Origin: UBA12087 sp964370815
Lineage (GTDB): Bacteria; Chloroflexota; Anaerolineae; Anaerolineales; Villigracilaceae
NCBI GenBank assembly: GCA_964370815.1
Contig: CAYJKQ010000001.1
Span: 124,001-188,000 of the forward strand
Direction: 5' to 3'
Length of the DNA stretch: 64,000 nucleotides
Shown: one piece after another, positions 32,244 to 42,111 of the stretch
Numbering within the stretch: position 1 is the first letter of the stretch
How the letters are laid out: every line of letters starts with the position of its first letter
Notes under the pieces: model-generated
Seen by the model: only the letters and a program-made list of their open reading frames with translations
Databases searched by the model: none
Told to the model about the DNA's origin: nothing
Program-made: the position numbers and the translations under genes

Positions 32244-33785
32244 ATGCCTTCCCTTTCAAGCCATACTTCACCACCACTCGCTGTTGAAATGCAGGATATT
32301 GTCATCCGTTTTCCTGGCGTTCTGGCAAATGACCATGTAAATTTAACGCTCAAACAGGGCGAGATCCATGCCCTTTTGGGGGAGAACGGCGCAGGGAAAA
32401 GCACTCTGATGAACTCCTTGGCAGGCTTATATAAACCCTCCTCTGGCATCATGAAAGTTAATGGTGAAGTTGTCAATTTTAACTCTCCACGGGATGCAAT
32501 TGCCAAAGGGATCGGTATGGTTTATCAGCATTTTATGCTGGTTCCCACCCAAACGGTTACTGAGAACATCCTGTTAGGGTTAAAAGATCCGAAATTCTTT
32601 ATGAACCTCGCAATATATAATAAGAAAATCCAGGCACTGCAAGAGCAATTTGGATTGAAGGTTGACCCTTCAGCCTTTATTTGGCAGCTTTCTGTGGGAG
32701 AGCAGCAGCGTGTTGAGATCTTGAAAACATTGTATCGAGGCGCAAATATCCTCATATTGGATGAACCAACTGCTGTATTGGCTCCTCAAGAGATCGATGA
32801 CTTAATGAATACAATGCGTTCGCTGGTTGATAATGGTAAATCGATCCTCTTTATATCGCACAAACTTAACGAGGTCACCGCGGTTGCAGACCGCTTGACA
32901 GTTTTGAGAAAAGGAAAAGTCACCGCAGAAGGGATAGGTATTGAAGGAATAAACCGGGAAAAATTGGCAGAATTAATGGTTGGTCGAAAGGTGATCTTCC
33001 AGATTGAGAAGAAGATCCAAAAACCCGGGGATGTTGTACTGGATGTCAAGAACGTCTCTGCTTTGAATAACAAAGGTTTCCCTGCACTTAAACATGTGTC
33101 GTTCAATTTACGGCAGGGAGAGATTTTAGGGATTGCTGGGATTGCAGGGAATGGGCAAAGTGAGCTGGCTGAAGTTATCACCGGTTTGCGCCCTTGCTCC
33201 GGGAGCATCCTGATTAACGGACATCAAGCTGCCAATCAGCCACCAGGGAAGATCATAGATTATGGTGTATCCCATATCCCCGAAGATCGCACCGGGGTGG
33301 GATCGGCTCCCAATATGAGTATTGCAGAAAATACCATTATGAAGAATTATGATCAGGACCCTATAGGAAGCCGTTGGAGGATCAACTTTTCCTCTGTACG
33401 CGAATATGCGAGCAAGCTAAAAGAAAAATATGACATCCTGGCTCCGAGCATAAATACACAAGTCCGCAAACTTTCTGGTGGTAATCTGCAAAAAGTGATC
33501 CTGGCACGTGAAATATCTTGCTTTCCTCGCTTGATGATTGCAGTACAACCAACCCGGGGTTTGGATGTAGGTGCGATCGAATCCATTCAGAGTTTATTGC
33601 TCGAACAGAGAGAGGATGGAACTGCCATTCTCTTGATCTCTGAAGAGTTGGAAGAACTTCTCTCCTTGTGTGACCGCATCGCGGTTATCTATGAAGGAGA
33701 ATTAACCGGTGTGGTTGATGCGGCGGATGCGAACTTGACAAATATCGGTCTAATGATGACTGGTTCCGTGAGGAGTCAATTATGA
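32244..33785 (+). CDS. ABC transporter ATPase with two nucleotide-binding domains (nucleoside/BMP type)
   Basis: The ATG at 32244 has CGGAG seven bases upstream; the frame extends further up with a TTG at 32190, judged less likely. The roughly 513-residue protein has two ABC domains. The first has Walker A LLGENGAGKST, LSVGEQQRVEILKTLYRGANILILDEPTAVL and the second GIAGNGQSE (degenerate Walker A), LSGGNLQKVILARE and PTRGLDVGAIE. This RbsA/NupO-like tandem pattern, with the second site degenerate, is usual for BMP-type nucleoside importers. It powers the two permeases that follow, with which it overlaps by four bases (ATGA). Confidence 0.93.
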   Translation: MPSLSSHTSPPLAVEMQDIVIRFPGVLANDHVNLTLKQGEIHALLGENGAGKSTLMNSLAGLYKPSSGIMKVNGEVVNFNSPRDAIAKGIGMVYQHFMLVPTQTVTENILLGLKDPKFFMNLAIYNKKIQALQEQFGLKVDPSAFIWQLSVGEQQRVEILKTLYRGANILILDEPTAVLAPQEIDDLMNTMRSLVDNGKSILFISHKLNEVTAVADRLTVLRKGKVTAEGIGIEGINREKLAELMVGRKVIFQIEKKIQKPGDVVLDVKNVSALNNKGFPALKHVSFNLRQGEILGIAGIAGNGQSELAEVITGLRPCSGSILINGHQAANQPPGKIIDYGVSHIPEDRTGVGSAPNMSIAENTIMKNYDQDPIGSRWRINFSSVREYASKLKEKYDILAPSINTQVRKLSGGNLQKVILAREISCFPRLMIAVQPTRGLDVGAIESIQSLLLEQREDGTAILLISEELEELLSLCDRIAVIYEGELTGVVDAADANLTNIGLMMTGSVRSQL

Positions 33786-34885
33786 AATCCCCATTCACGA
33801 TTCAAGTCGAGAAGCGTTCTGAGGATTATCCCAAATGGCTGCCGTTGGTGACTTCTCTGGGTGCAGTAATAATCGCATTTATTTTTAGCGGAATTGTTTT
33901 AAAAATAGTTGGTGGTCAGCCAATTCGGGTCCTGGGCTTTTTCTTCACAGCAACCTTTGGAAGTTGGGGTGTTTTTTCGGATACACTCGTAAAAGCAACC
34001 CCACTCATATTGATCGGATTGGCATGCAGCCTGGCTTTTAAAATGAAATTGTGGAATATAGGTGCAGAAGGGCAATTTTATTTGGGAGCATTTTTTGCCA
34101 GCCTGGTCGTGCTTGTGCCACTCGTGCCTCCGGACAGCCCAAAGATCGTTATCCTGACTGCAATGGTATTAATGGGAATGATCGGAGGTGCTGTATGGGG
34201 ATTTATACCTGGTATTTTAAAGGCTAAATATAACGTCAATGAGATTATTACTACACTCATGCTGAACTACGTTGCCATATACTGGAATAACTATTGGATC
34301 TTTGGAAAATGGAGTGATGCAGGTTTTCAGATGACACCGATGTTTGAAAAAACTGCCTGGTTGCCGCGCTTGTCCGATTATGCCAGGCAAACACCGGCAT
34401 TGTCTGGGATCACATTGCATTTGGGTGTGGTTTTCGGACTTGTGGCAGCATTCCTTATCTGGTGGATCATGGAACGTAGCCGCTGGGGATATGAGATCAA
34501 ATTAATAGGTGATAACCCCAAGGCAGCACGCTATGCTGGTCTCAATATCAGCCGTAACATCATCCTGGTTATGATGATCTCGGGTGCCTTGGCAGGCTTG
34601 GCAGGCATGGCAGAGATAAGTGGTGTTGTCCATCGCCTCCAGGAGCGCATCTCTCCCGGTTATGGTTTTACCGGTATTATTGTTGCCTGGTTGTCAAAAT
34701 TGAACCCATTTGCAGTTATTGTTGTCTCCATCTTATTCGGGGCATTGATCGTCGCAGGTCGCGAGATACAGCCATCAGGGATCGCTTTCCTTCTCCAGGG
34801 TACCATTCTTTTTATGGTTATCAGCAGTGATGTCTTGCTGAAATATAAGATCCACTTGGTCCGCAATCAAGAGGTGAAAGCATGA
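33782..34885 (+). CDS. Nucleoside ABC transporter permease 1 (NupP-like)
   Basis: The 367-residue protein has about nine membrane helices and the branched permease loop EIKLIGDNPKAARYAGLNISRNIIL, with AFKMKLWNIGAEGQFYLGAFFA near the N-terminal third. These phrases mark the COG4603-type permease of BMP nucleoside importers. Start and stop overlap the neighbouring genes by four bases on both sides, so translation is coupled. It pairs with the second permease to form the channel. Confidence 0.92.
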   Translation: MKSPFTIQVEKRSEDYPKWLPLVTSLGAVIIAFIFSGIVLKIVGGQPIRVLGFFFTATFGSWGVFSDTLVKATPLILIGLACSLAFKMKLWNIGAEGQFYLGAFFASLVVLVPLVPPDSPKIVILTAMVLMGMIGGAVWGFIPGILKAKYNVNEIITTLMLNYVAIYWNNYWIFGKWSDAGFQMTPMFEKTAWLPRLSDYARQTPALSGITLHLGVVFGLVAAFLIWWIMERSRWGYEIKLIGDNPKAARYAGLNISRNIILVMMISGALAGLAGMAEISGVVHRLQERISPGYGFTGIIVAWLSKLNPFAVIVVSILFGALIVAGREIQPSGIAFLLQGTILFMVISSDVLLKYKIHLVRNQEVKA

Positions 34886-35847
34886 ACCTGGATATCATTA
34901 TCCATGCAGGTCTGGCAACTGGAACTATTCTATTATTTGCTGCCATAGGTGAGATCTTTGCTGAAAGATCGGGTGTAATGAACCTGGGAGTGGAAGGTAT
35001 GATGCTGCTGGGTGCGATGGCAGGTTTCAGCACCTCCCTGGCAACGCAGAATGTCTGGTTGGGATTGTTGGCTGCCATCTTCGCGGGTGGTATCCTGAGT
35101 CTCGCACATGGTCTTGTTACCATCCATTTTCAGGCTGACCAGGTAGTCAGTGGATTATCACTTACATTCTTGGGTACCGGGTTAGCACTCGTTTTGGGAG
35201 AAGGTCTGACCGGTCAAAATCCGCCATTGATTCCGAATGTCAGCATTCCTGTTTTATCATCCATCCCATTTATTGGTCCAGTATTCTTTGGAAATCACAG
35301 TATTCTCGTGTATGTTGGTTACTGCTTGATACCTTTGACATGGTATTTTATTTTCAAAACCCGACCTGGCATGCACCTTCGCGCAGTTGGTGAAAAACCA
35401 TCCGCCGCTGATACCCTGGGTATCAATGTCTACCGTGTGCGTTATTTCTATGTATTTTTGGGCGGATGTCTGGCGGGTTTAGCTGGTGGGACCATCAGCT
35501 TGTCAGTTTCACCTGGATGGTATAGCAGCCAAACTACCTCCGGGCAAGGTTGGATCGCGATTGCCATCGTCATTTTTGCTCAATGGAACCCCGTCCGGGC
35601 CGCAGTAGGAGGATATTTGTTCGGGATGCTGAGAAGATTTATTCTGGATCTCCAGGGTCCGGCGTTATTGTTCGGTTTTCAAAACCCTATTTTTATGAAT
35701 CACAATTTGAGCTTTTTCTTGCAAATGACACCTTTCCTGCTGACGATAGTTGCCCTGGTATGGGGATCCCGGGCTGCAACACGTAAACGCCTCGGAGCTC
35801 CGGCGGCACTAGGTATTTCGTATATAAGAGGTGAACGAGGCCTTTGA
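34882..35847 (+). CDS. Nucleoside ABC transporter permease 2 (NupQ-like)
   Basis: The 321-residue membrane protein carries AAIGEIFAERSGVMNLGVEGMMLLGAMAGF, FQADQVVSGLSLTFLGTGLALVLG and LRAVGEKPSAADTLGINVYRVRYFYVFLGGCLAGLAGG, typical of COG1079 permeases in BMP systems. About eight helices are visible. It begins in the last codons of permease 1 (four-base overlap) and closes the importer set. A structured 173-base leader separates it from the xanthine-dehydrogenase genes. Confidence 0.92.
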   Translation: MNLDIIIHAGLATGTILLFAAIGEIFAERSGVMNLGVEGMMLLGAMAGFSTSLATQNVWLGLLAAIFAGGILSLAHGLVTIHFQADQVVSGLSLTFLGTGLALVLGEGLTGQNPPLIPNVSIPVLSSIPFIGPVFFGNHSILVYVGYCLIPLTWYFIFKTRPGMHLRAVGEKPSAADTLGINVYRVRYFYVFLGGCLAGLAGGTISLSVSPGWYSSQTTSGQGWIAIAIVIFAQWNPVRAAVGGYLFGMLRRFILDLQGPALLFGFQNPIFMNHNLSFFLQMTPFLLTIVALVWGSRAATRKRLGAPAALGISYIRGERGL

Positions 35848-35856
35848 TTAATTTGA

Positions 35857-36007
35857 AATTATGCATCAGAAAGGAAAGGGGAAGTGCATAATTCAAGCAG
35901 ACTTCTTATCGGTTCGGTGGTCGCTGCATGTAAACTCAAGAGGCGGTGGCGTCAGAAAAAAATCTGTCGATAAGTTCCGCCGGCTTGCATATTCACAAGA
36001 CTTATCG
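35857..36007 (+). promoter_or_regulatory. Candidate structured RNA leader of xanthine dehydrogenase genes
   Basis: AATTATGCA (35857-35865) and TGCATAATT (35885-35893) form a 9-bp stem around a purine-rich loop. Further on, CGATAAG (35968-35974) can pair either with CTTATCG at 35905-35911 or with CTTATCG at 36001-36007 (ACTTATCG gives eight base pairs). The two pairings exclude each other. The second would fold up the region 13 bases before the ATG at 36021, which lacks an obvious Shine-Dalgarno sequence. This is the layout expected of a translational switch. It does not match a riboswitch consensus I can recite, and it could be chance. Confidence 0.4.
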
Positions 36008-36020
36008 CTGATCCGATCTT

Positions 36021-36893
36021 ATGACCCTTTGGCAAAATTATGTACGTCCAAAAAGCATTTATGAAGCTGTTCAGGCTCTCTCATCCAGCTCAGTTTCAAC
36101 TTGCCTGATCGCAGGGGGGACAGATTTGATATTGGATCTTCAACAAGGCCGTCATGCCAGTATCCACACTTTGGTGGATATCACTTCCATACCCGAGTTG
36201 AATCAATTGGAAATCAGGGGTAAAGATCTTTATATTGGTGCAGCTGTAGCCTTGAACCAGATCGCTGTCTCTCCCCTTGTAATTGACCATGCTCGGGCAT
36301 TATCAGAAGCCTGCAAATTGATCGGTGGTCCACAAGTGCGTAATGTTGCCACACTCGGTGGAAATGTTGCGCATGCTTTACCTGCGGCTGATGGCACAAT
36401 AGCGATGATGTCTCTGGAAACCAATGTATTGGTAGCCAACCGGACAGGTATCCGGAAGGTACCTTTGCAGGAGATGTTCCTGGGAGCGGGTAAAACTGCC
36501 CTCAATACAAGAGAGGAGATCATCACAGGTTTTACTATTCCTCTCAGGTTGAAAAACCAGGCATCGGCATTTAAGCGCATTATGCGGGCACAGGGCATCG
36601 CCCTGCCTATCATCAATATTTCAACATGGTTGGAGAGGCGGGATGAAAAAATATTTGAATTGCGTATAGCCGTTGGACCATCGGGTCCAATTCCTCGTAG
36701 GATAACTGCAGTTGAGGATTTACTTAGAGGTAGTAATATCTTGGAAGACTTGAATCGTGAAGCATTAAACGATTTACTGGAGCAGATACAATTCAGAACA
36801 AGCCCTCAACGGGCGTCAGCGGAATACCGCCATCATCTTGTGAAAGATTTGTTGGTAGATACTCTAAAAGAAGCCTGGAGCCGAGCCGGATGA
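36021..36893 (+). CDS. Xanthine dehydrogenase-family FAD-binding subunit
   Basis: The 290-residue protein has the FAD-domain motif LIAGGTDLILDLQQG near residue 30, TLVDITSIPELN, the second FAD motif GGPQVRNVATLGGNVAHALPAADG and the CO-dehydrogenase-flavoprotein C-domain from about 180. It passes electrons from the 2Fe-2S clusters to FAD and NAD. The partner gene with 2Fe-2S and molybdopterin domains begins 16 bases downstream. No clear ribosome-binding site precedes the ATG (see the leader entry). Confidence 0.92.
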   Translation: MTLWQNYVRPKSIYEAVQALSSSSVSTCLIAGGTDLILDLQQGRHASIHTLVDITSIPELNQLEIRGKDLYIGAAVALNQIAVSPLVIDHARALSEACKLIGGPQVRNVATLGGNVAHALPAADGTIAMMSLETNVLVANRTGIRKVPLQEMFLGAGKTALNTREEIITGFTIPLRLKNQASAFKRIMRAQGIALPIINISTWLERRDEKIFELRIAVGPSGPIPRRITAVEDLLRGSNILEDLNREALNDLLEQIQFRTSPQRASAEYRHHLVKDLLVDTLKEAWSRAG

Positions 36894-36909
36894 TATCGCA
36901 ATAATTATT

Positions 36910-39699
36910 ATGAAAAAAATATTAACTTTGAATATTAATGGCAAAAATTATAAATTACCTGCCATACCGGGGGAAACCCTGTCAGATCTCTTGAGAAACC
37001 GCTTGAATTTGACAGGTACGAAAATTGGCTGTAATGAGGCTGAGTGTGGTGCCTGTACGGTTGTAATTGATTCAACCCCTGTCCTCTCGTGTACCTACCC
37101 TGCCGAACGTGCCCAGGGCAAGAAGATCCTGACTATCGAAGGTCTTGCGAAACAGGTAGAAGATGGTATTCAACTGCACCCTCTTCAGGAAGCCTTTATC
37201 ACCCATGGAGCAGTACAATGTGGTTTTTGTATCCCGGGTCAGATCATGACTTCTTACGCTTTATTGGAAAAAAACCAGGCTCCAACCTCCGATGAGATCC
37301 GTTATGCCCTCAAGGATACGCTCTGCCGATGTGCAGGTTATCCCGCTATAGAAAGATCAATAAGATCTGCTGCAGATTCCTTACGAACCGGTCAGCCTGT
37401 GGCTCCAGGGGGGTTGCTGGTTGCAGATCACAAGAACAGGATCATTGGTCAGGTCCAGATCAGGCCGGATGCTTTAGGAAAAGTTACCGGCAAGGCAATC
37501 TTTACGGATGACTTGAAATTTGAAAAGATGTTATTTGCCACTGCAAAAAGAGCAGGGGTACCACATGCCATTCTAAAGCATTTGGACATAAGCAAAGCGC
37601 AAACCCTTCACGGTGTGGTTTGTGTACTTACTGCGCAGGATATACCTGGTGATAGAAATCACGGTTTGGTCATTCCGGATTGGCCTTCAATTATTGGTTT
37701 AGGTGAACTGGTTCGCTATGTGGGGGATACCATAGCGATCATTGCGGCAGAAACACAGGAGGTTGCAACTGCAGCTTTGGATTTGATCGAATTCCAGCTT
37801 GAAGAACTTCCCGTTGTTAGTGATCCTGTTCAGGCGCGATATCCAGATGCACCGGTTTTACATAAAGATGGAAATTTGCTAAAACATATTAAAGTGAGAA
37901 AGGGGGACCTGGTTGAGGGCTTTGGCAAGGCAGATGTGATCTTGGAACATACTTTTAACACTCCAATCACAGAACACGCCTTTATTGAACCCGAATGCAG
38001 TATTGCTGTACCTACAAGCGATGGTCGTATGGAGATCTATGTAGGATCCCAGATCCCATATTCAGACAGGCAACAAGTCGCGCGTGCGCTGGGTTGGGAG
38101 GATGAACGCATTAGGGTGATTGGACAATTAATGGGTGGAGGTTTTGGCGGCAAAGAAGATATTATGGGTCAAATCCATAGCGCCCTTCTAGCAAATGCCA
38201 CTGGTCGCCCGGTCAAATTATTATTTGACCGCCATGAAAGCTTGCTGGTGCATCCTAAACGGCATGCAACCCGCATCCGTGTAAAAATGGGTTCCAGGCC
38301 GGATGGTCATTTAACCGCAGTAGAGACAGAGTTGTATGGAGATACCGGCGCTTATGCTTCCCTCGGTGAAAAAGTGATGACGCGCGCTACCACCCATTCT
38401 GCTGGTCCCTATGATGTGCCAAATGTGTGGGCAGATTGTTATGCCATGTACACCAATAACCCCCCAGCGGGTGCTTTTCGAGGTTTTGGTGTTTTACAAT
38501 CAGCTTTTGCAGTTGAAAGTATGATGGATATGCTGGCGGAAAAATTACAGATGGATCCCGTTGAATTAAGACGAATGAATGCCTTGCATGTTGGTAGTAT
38601 TACAAATACAGGTCAGGTGTTGCGCGAAAGCGTTGGACTGACTGAATGTATAGATAAGGTTAGTAAAGAAGTCATTCGCCGGGCTGGTCTTGGTGCGTAT
38701 TCACCTGATGTGCATGGAAAAGGTAATTTTGTCAGGTCTTGGGGTTTCGCTGCAGCTTATAAAAACACCGGTCTGGGGGGTGGCGCTCCGGATAAATCCG
38801 GGGTGGAAGTGGAACTGTATCCTGATGGTTCCCTGGAAGTGCGCACATCAGCAGCTGAGCTTGGACAAGGTCTTGTGACAGTGCTGCAAATGATTGTAGC
38901 CGAGGAAATGAATGTAAATATCGAGTCTGTACGGGTCCTGGTAATGGATACTGATCTGACACCAGATGGAGGACCCACAACAGCTTCCCGCCAGACCTAT
39001 GTGACGGGTAATGCTGCCCGGCTGTCTGCCAGGTCATTGAAGCAGGCCATAGCTTCAACACTAGCAGAAAAATATGACATCCCTCCTGAAAGAGTCGAGT
39101 TTATTGAAGGACTGATACAGGTTGCAAAAAGAAAAATTCCTCTTGGATCCGTGGTAGCCGATATGCAAGGATCCGGGCAGGCAGCCCGGGCTATGGTGGA
39201 GTATCAGGCACCTGAAACAAAACCACTCGGGCAGGGAGGAGATATGCATTTTGCCTTTTCCTTTGCTGCCCAAGCAGCTGAAGTGGAAGTCAACACCCAA
39301 ACTGGGGAGGTGCGTGTGCTTCAGATCATTTCTGCCAATGATGTTGGTCGTGCCATAAATCCTCTCGGTTTGCAAGGGCAAGTTGAGGGGGGTATTATGA
39401 TGGGTTTGGGGCAAGCATTAACAGAGAATTTCATAGTAGAAAACGGTCAAGTGGTAACAGATCGCCTTGCACGCTACCGGATACCGTCTATTACCCTCAC
39501 ACCAGAAATTACCTCATTCATTGTGGAGCATCCAACCCTGGAAGGACCTTATGGCGCCAAAGGTGTTGGAGAAATTGTCTGCATTCCAACTGTTCCGGCT
39601 ATTACAAATGCCATTTATAATGCTGTTGGAGTTCGTATCGATCGGTTACCTGTCGACCAGGAAACACTTCTTTGGGAGATCAAAAAGAATAATGGATAA
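36910..39699 (+). CDS. Xanthine dehydrogenase-family 2Fe-2S/molybdopterin fusion subunit
   Basis: The 929-residue protein joins two usual subunits. Residues 1-160 hold the ferredoxin-type cluster (C41, C46, C49, C61) and the helical 2Fe-2S cluster (C104, C107, C139, C141). From about 175 on is the molybdopterin subunit, with GQLMGGGFGGKEDI, GAFRGFGVLQSAFAVES, ELGQGLVTVLQMIVAEE, DGGPTTASRQTYVTG and the catalytic Glu in YGAKGVGE near the end. With the FAD subunit it would hydroxylate purines (hypoxanthine to xanthine, perhaps onward) in the cytoplasm. Locus context favours a purine over other hydroxylase substrates; sequence alone does not fix this. Confidence 0.93.
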   Translation: MKKILTLNINGKNYKLPAIPGETLSDLLRNRLNLTGTKIGCNEAECGACTVVIDSTPVLSCTYPAERAQGKKILTIEGLAKQVEDGIQLHPLQEAFITHGAVQCGFCIPGQIMTSYALLEKNQAPTSDEIRYALKDTLCRCAGYPAIERSIRSAADSLRTGQPVAPGGLLVADHKNRIIGQVQIRPDALGKVTGKAIFTDDLKFEKMLFATAKRAGVPHAILKHLDISKAQTLHGVVCVLTAQDIPGDRNHGLVIPDWPSIIGLGELVRYVGDTIAIIAAETQEVATAALDLIEFQLEELPVVSDPVQARYPDAPVLHKDGNLLKHIKVRKGDLVEGFGKADVILEHTFNTPITEHAFIEPECSIAVPTSDGRMEIYVGSQIPYSDRQQVARALGWEDERIRVIGQLMGGGFGGKEDIMGQIHSALLANATGRPVKLLFDRHESLLVHPKRHATRIRVKMGSRPDGHLTAVETELYGDTGAYASLGEKVMTRATTHSAGPYDVPNVWADCYAMYTNNPPAGAFRGFGVLQSAFAVESMMDMLAEKLQMDPVELRRMNALHVGSITNTGQVLRESVGLTECIDKVSKEVIRRAGLGAYSPDVHGKGNFVRSWGFAAAYKNTGLGGGAPDKSGVEVELYPDGSLEVRTSAAELGQGLVTVLQMIVAEEMNVNIESVRVLVMDTDLTPDGGPTTASRQTYVTGNAARLSARSLKQAIASTLAEKYDIPPERVEFIEGLIQVAKRKIPLGSVVADMQGSGQAARAMVEYQAPETKPLGQGGDMHFAFSFAAQAAEVEVNTQTGEVRVLQIISANDVGRAINPLGLQGQVEGGIMMGLGQALTENFIVENGQVVTDRLARYRIPSITLTPEITSFIVEHPTLEGPYGAKGVGEIVCIPTVPAITNAIYNAVGVRIDRLPVDQETLLWEIKKNNG

Positions 39700-40963
39700 A
39701 TTTATTGGATATAAATGTTCTATTTGTGAAACAGAATACCTGCCCGGACAAGTTACCTATACCTGCCCACTCGAAGGGGGGAATCTGGATGTGATCCTGG
39801 ATTACAGTGGGTTGAGTAAGAAATATCAGCCGGCTGATATAACCACCCGTATAGATGGGTCCTTATGGAGATATTTACCTCTACTACCTGTTTATGATCC
39901 TGGAGTAGAAGAAACCCCATTACGATCTGTGGGATGGACACCGGTTTATAGATTGCAGCAGACCGCATTAAAACTTGGATTGAACCATTTATGGTTGAAG
40001 GATGAAAGTAAAAATCCCACTGCGTCTTTCAAAGATAGAGCCAGTGCAGTAGTGGTAGCGCGATCCCGAAAAATGGCTGGAAAGGATGGTGTGATACCTA
40101 TCCTGGTAACAGCCTCGACGGGAAATGCTGGAGCTGCTCTGGCTGGTATGGCTGCTGCAGTTGGTCAAAAAGCGGTCATATTTGCGCCTAAAAGTGCACC
40201 CCCTGCAAAAGTAGCCCAATTATTGATTTTTGGTGCACAGGTCCTGCTGGTGGATGGTACCTATGATGATGCTTTTGACCTAAGCATTCAGGCTTCTAAT
40301 GCGTTTGGATGGTACTGCCGAAATACAGGCTATAATCCTTTTACAGCTGAAGGTAAAAAGACAGCTGCTTTTGAAATTTGGGAATGGTTTGAAAAAAATA
40401 TTCAAATTCAAAAAGATTCAAACAGGAGCCCCGGCTTGACAATACTTGTCTCGGTGGGGGATGGAAACATCATATCAGGCTTGCATAAAGGGTTTAAGGA
40501 CCTGCAAGCCATTGGTTGGTTGGATTGGATGCCGCGTATCATTGGGGTTCAAGCTGAAGGCTCTGCTGCAATTTCTAATGCATTTCATGCAGGCATTGAA
40601 GTTATCACACCAGTTTCTGCTACCACATTAGCTGATAGCATCTCGGTGGATATGCCACGTGATGGTATCCGGGCAGTTCGTGCAGCCCGCCAGACGGGTG
40701 GAACTTATATAAATGTCAGCGATCCAGAAATATTGGAAGCCATTTCAGAATTGGGTAAAGTTGGTATATTTGCTGAACCAGCCGGGGCAACCGCTTATGC
40801 TGGTTTGGTAGCTGCTGTAAAGAAAAATCTGGTAAAACCGGAAGATCCAATTCTTATTTTGAACACTGGTAGCGGGTTGAAAGATGTAAAAGCAGCCATG
40901 CAATCTGTTACAAGTGCTCCAATTATCGAACCGACTCTGGAGGCGGTAAAAAAATACTTATGA
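39692..40963 (+). CDS. Threonine synthase-like PLP enzyme with N-terminal zinc-ribbon-like segment
   Basis: The ATG at 39692 overlaps the end of the dehydrogenase gene by eight bases and begins MDKFIGYKCSICETEYLPGQ; the frame extends upstream only as antisense-like filler. The 423-residue protein has a short Cys segment (CSIC, YTCP) and the fold-type II core: SKNPTASFKDRAS (PLP Lys in SFKDR), TASTGNAGAALAGMAAAVGQKAVIF, FVSVGDGN-type VSVGDGNIISG, and NTGSGLKD. It resembles threonine synthase, but in this purine operon a different beta-elimination or ammonia-lyase role, as for YgeX in other purine clusters, is equally possible. Confidence 0.85.
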   Translation: MDKFIGYKCSICETEYLPGQVTYTCPLEGGNLDVILDYSGLSKKYQPADITTRIDGSLWRYLPLLPVYDPGVEETPLRSVGWTPVYRLQQTALKLGLNHLWLKDESKNPTASFKDRASAVVVARSRKMAGKDGVIPILVTASTGNAGAALAGMAAAVGQKAVIFAPKSAPPAKVAQLLIFGAQVLLVDGTYDDAFDLSIQASNAFGWYCRNTGYNPFTAEGKKTAAFEIWEWFEKNIQIQKDSNRSPGLTILVSVGDGNIISGLHKGFKDLQAIGWLDWMPRIIGVQAEGSAAISNAFHAGIEVITPVSATTLADSISVDMPRDGIRAVRAARQTGGTYINVSDPEILEAISELGKVGIFAEPAGATAYAGLVAAVKKNLVKPEDPILILNTGSGLKDVKAAMQSVTSAPIIEPTLEAVKKYL

Positions 40964-42111
40964 ACAAAAACTGGAGCCAGGAGGCTCGTATTATTGCCCT
41001 GGCTTTTTCCATTGTTTTGTTGTTATTAGGTGCATGGTATATACGCGATATTTTCAAGCCATTAATTATTGCTGGATTGATAGCCTACATCATCAATCCA
41101 GCTGTGAATGCGATCAATAAAAGATTCAAACGATTGTCACATGGACTGGTTGTAAACCTGGTTTATTTTACAGTCCTGGCTATTACCCTGGCAATTCCGG
41201 TAACATTGTTCCCGATCTTATTGAAGGAGACCCAAAACCTTGTCTCCGATCTTCAAAATTTACCTGATCTTGTGAAAACATTTTTTAATCAACCTCTGTT
41301 GATAGCTGGTTACTCCATTAATATTGCCCCAGTGTTACCAGATTTCGGAGAGACGTTTAATACATTTCTCAATTCTGTTCCCGGAAATGTGTTAATGATA
41401 TTGGAATCAACATCTTTATATGCAGGTTGGTTTCTGATCATCATGGTCACAATATATTACTTGTTATTGGACTGGAACAAGGTTCGTAATTGGTTAAGCC
41501 TTATCCCTCCCCGGAAATATTATTGGGATGGTGTCCATGTTTACATTCAAATTAAGAGAGTCTGGTCAGCATATTTACGAGGGACACTGGCTTTAATGTT
41601 TATTGTTGGTATGGTCTTTACAGGAGTTTACCTGGCAATCGGATTACCGGGAGCATTGATCATAGGAATTCTGGCAGGTCTCTTAAGCCTGATCCCTGAA
41701 CTGGGTCCATTTATTTCTGCTGTTGTTGCAGCTTCAGTAGCACTTGTAGAAGGATCGTACTTCCTACCGATATCGAATTTTTGGTTTGCAATCCTGGTGA
41801 TAATAATTTATATAGTATTGATCAACCTGAAAGGTCTTTGGTTGCGTCCACGAATTATGGGTCGCAGTGTGCATTTGCATGAAGGGCTTGTTTTTGTTGC
41901 CATTATGGTAGCGATTATTTTCCAGGGCATTTTGGGAGCGCTAATAGTAATCCCTGTGCTGGCGTCTGCTGTTGTTATTAGCAGGTATCTACGCAGACGT
42001 ATCCTTGGACAATCTCCTTTTCTAAAGCATGGCAATTATATTTTTAATAATCCTGTGGAAGTGAAAAAATATCGCTTTCCGATTAGGAAGAAGACCCAAA
42101 GTGAGAATTAA
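40960..42111 (+). CDS. AI-2E family (PerM-like) transporter
   Basis: The 383-residue membrane protein has about eight helices in the PerM order: an N-terminal pair, a long soluble region with LPDLVKTFFNQPLL, then GTLALMFIVGMVFTGVYLAIGLPGALIIGILAGLLSLIPELGPFISAVVAASVAL and GRSVHLHEGLVFVAIMVAIIFQGILGALIVIPVLA. Family members export autoinducer-2 or other solutes, or act as Na+/H+ antiporters; the substrate is not predictable. Its start overlaps the PLP gene stop by four bases, so it is cotranscribed with the purine genes. Confidence 0.9.
   Translation: MNKNWSQEARIIALAFSIVLLLLGAWYIRDIFKPLIIAGLIAYIINPAVNAINKRFKRLSHGLVVNLVYFTVLAITLAIPVTLFPILLKETQNLVSDLQNLPDLVKTFFNQPLLIAGYSINIAPVLPDFGETFNTFLNSVPGNVLMILESTSLYAGWFLIIMVTIYYLLLDWNKVRNWLSLIPPRKYYWDGVHVYIQIKRVWSAYLRGTLALMFIVGMVFTGVYLAIGLPGALIIGILAGLLSLIPELGPFISAVVAASVALVEGSYFLPISNFWFAILVIIIYIVLINLKGLWLRPRIMGRSVHLHEGLVFVAIMVAIIFQGILGALIVIPVLASAVVISRYLRRRILGQSPFLKHGNYIFNNPVEVKKYRFPIRKKTQSEN

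Noticed and set aside
35861..36064. 67-codon frame across the xanthine-dehydrogenase leader
   Set aside because: It overlaps the candidate RNA structure and the FAD-subunit start, has no family resemblance and its composition looks non-coding, although an AGAAAGGAAAGGGG purine run lies inside it.
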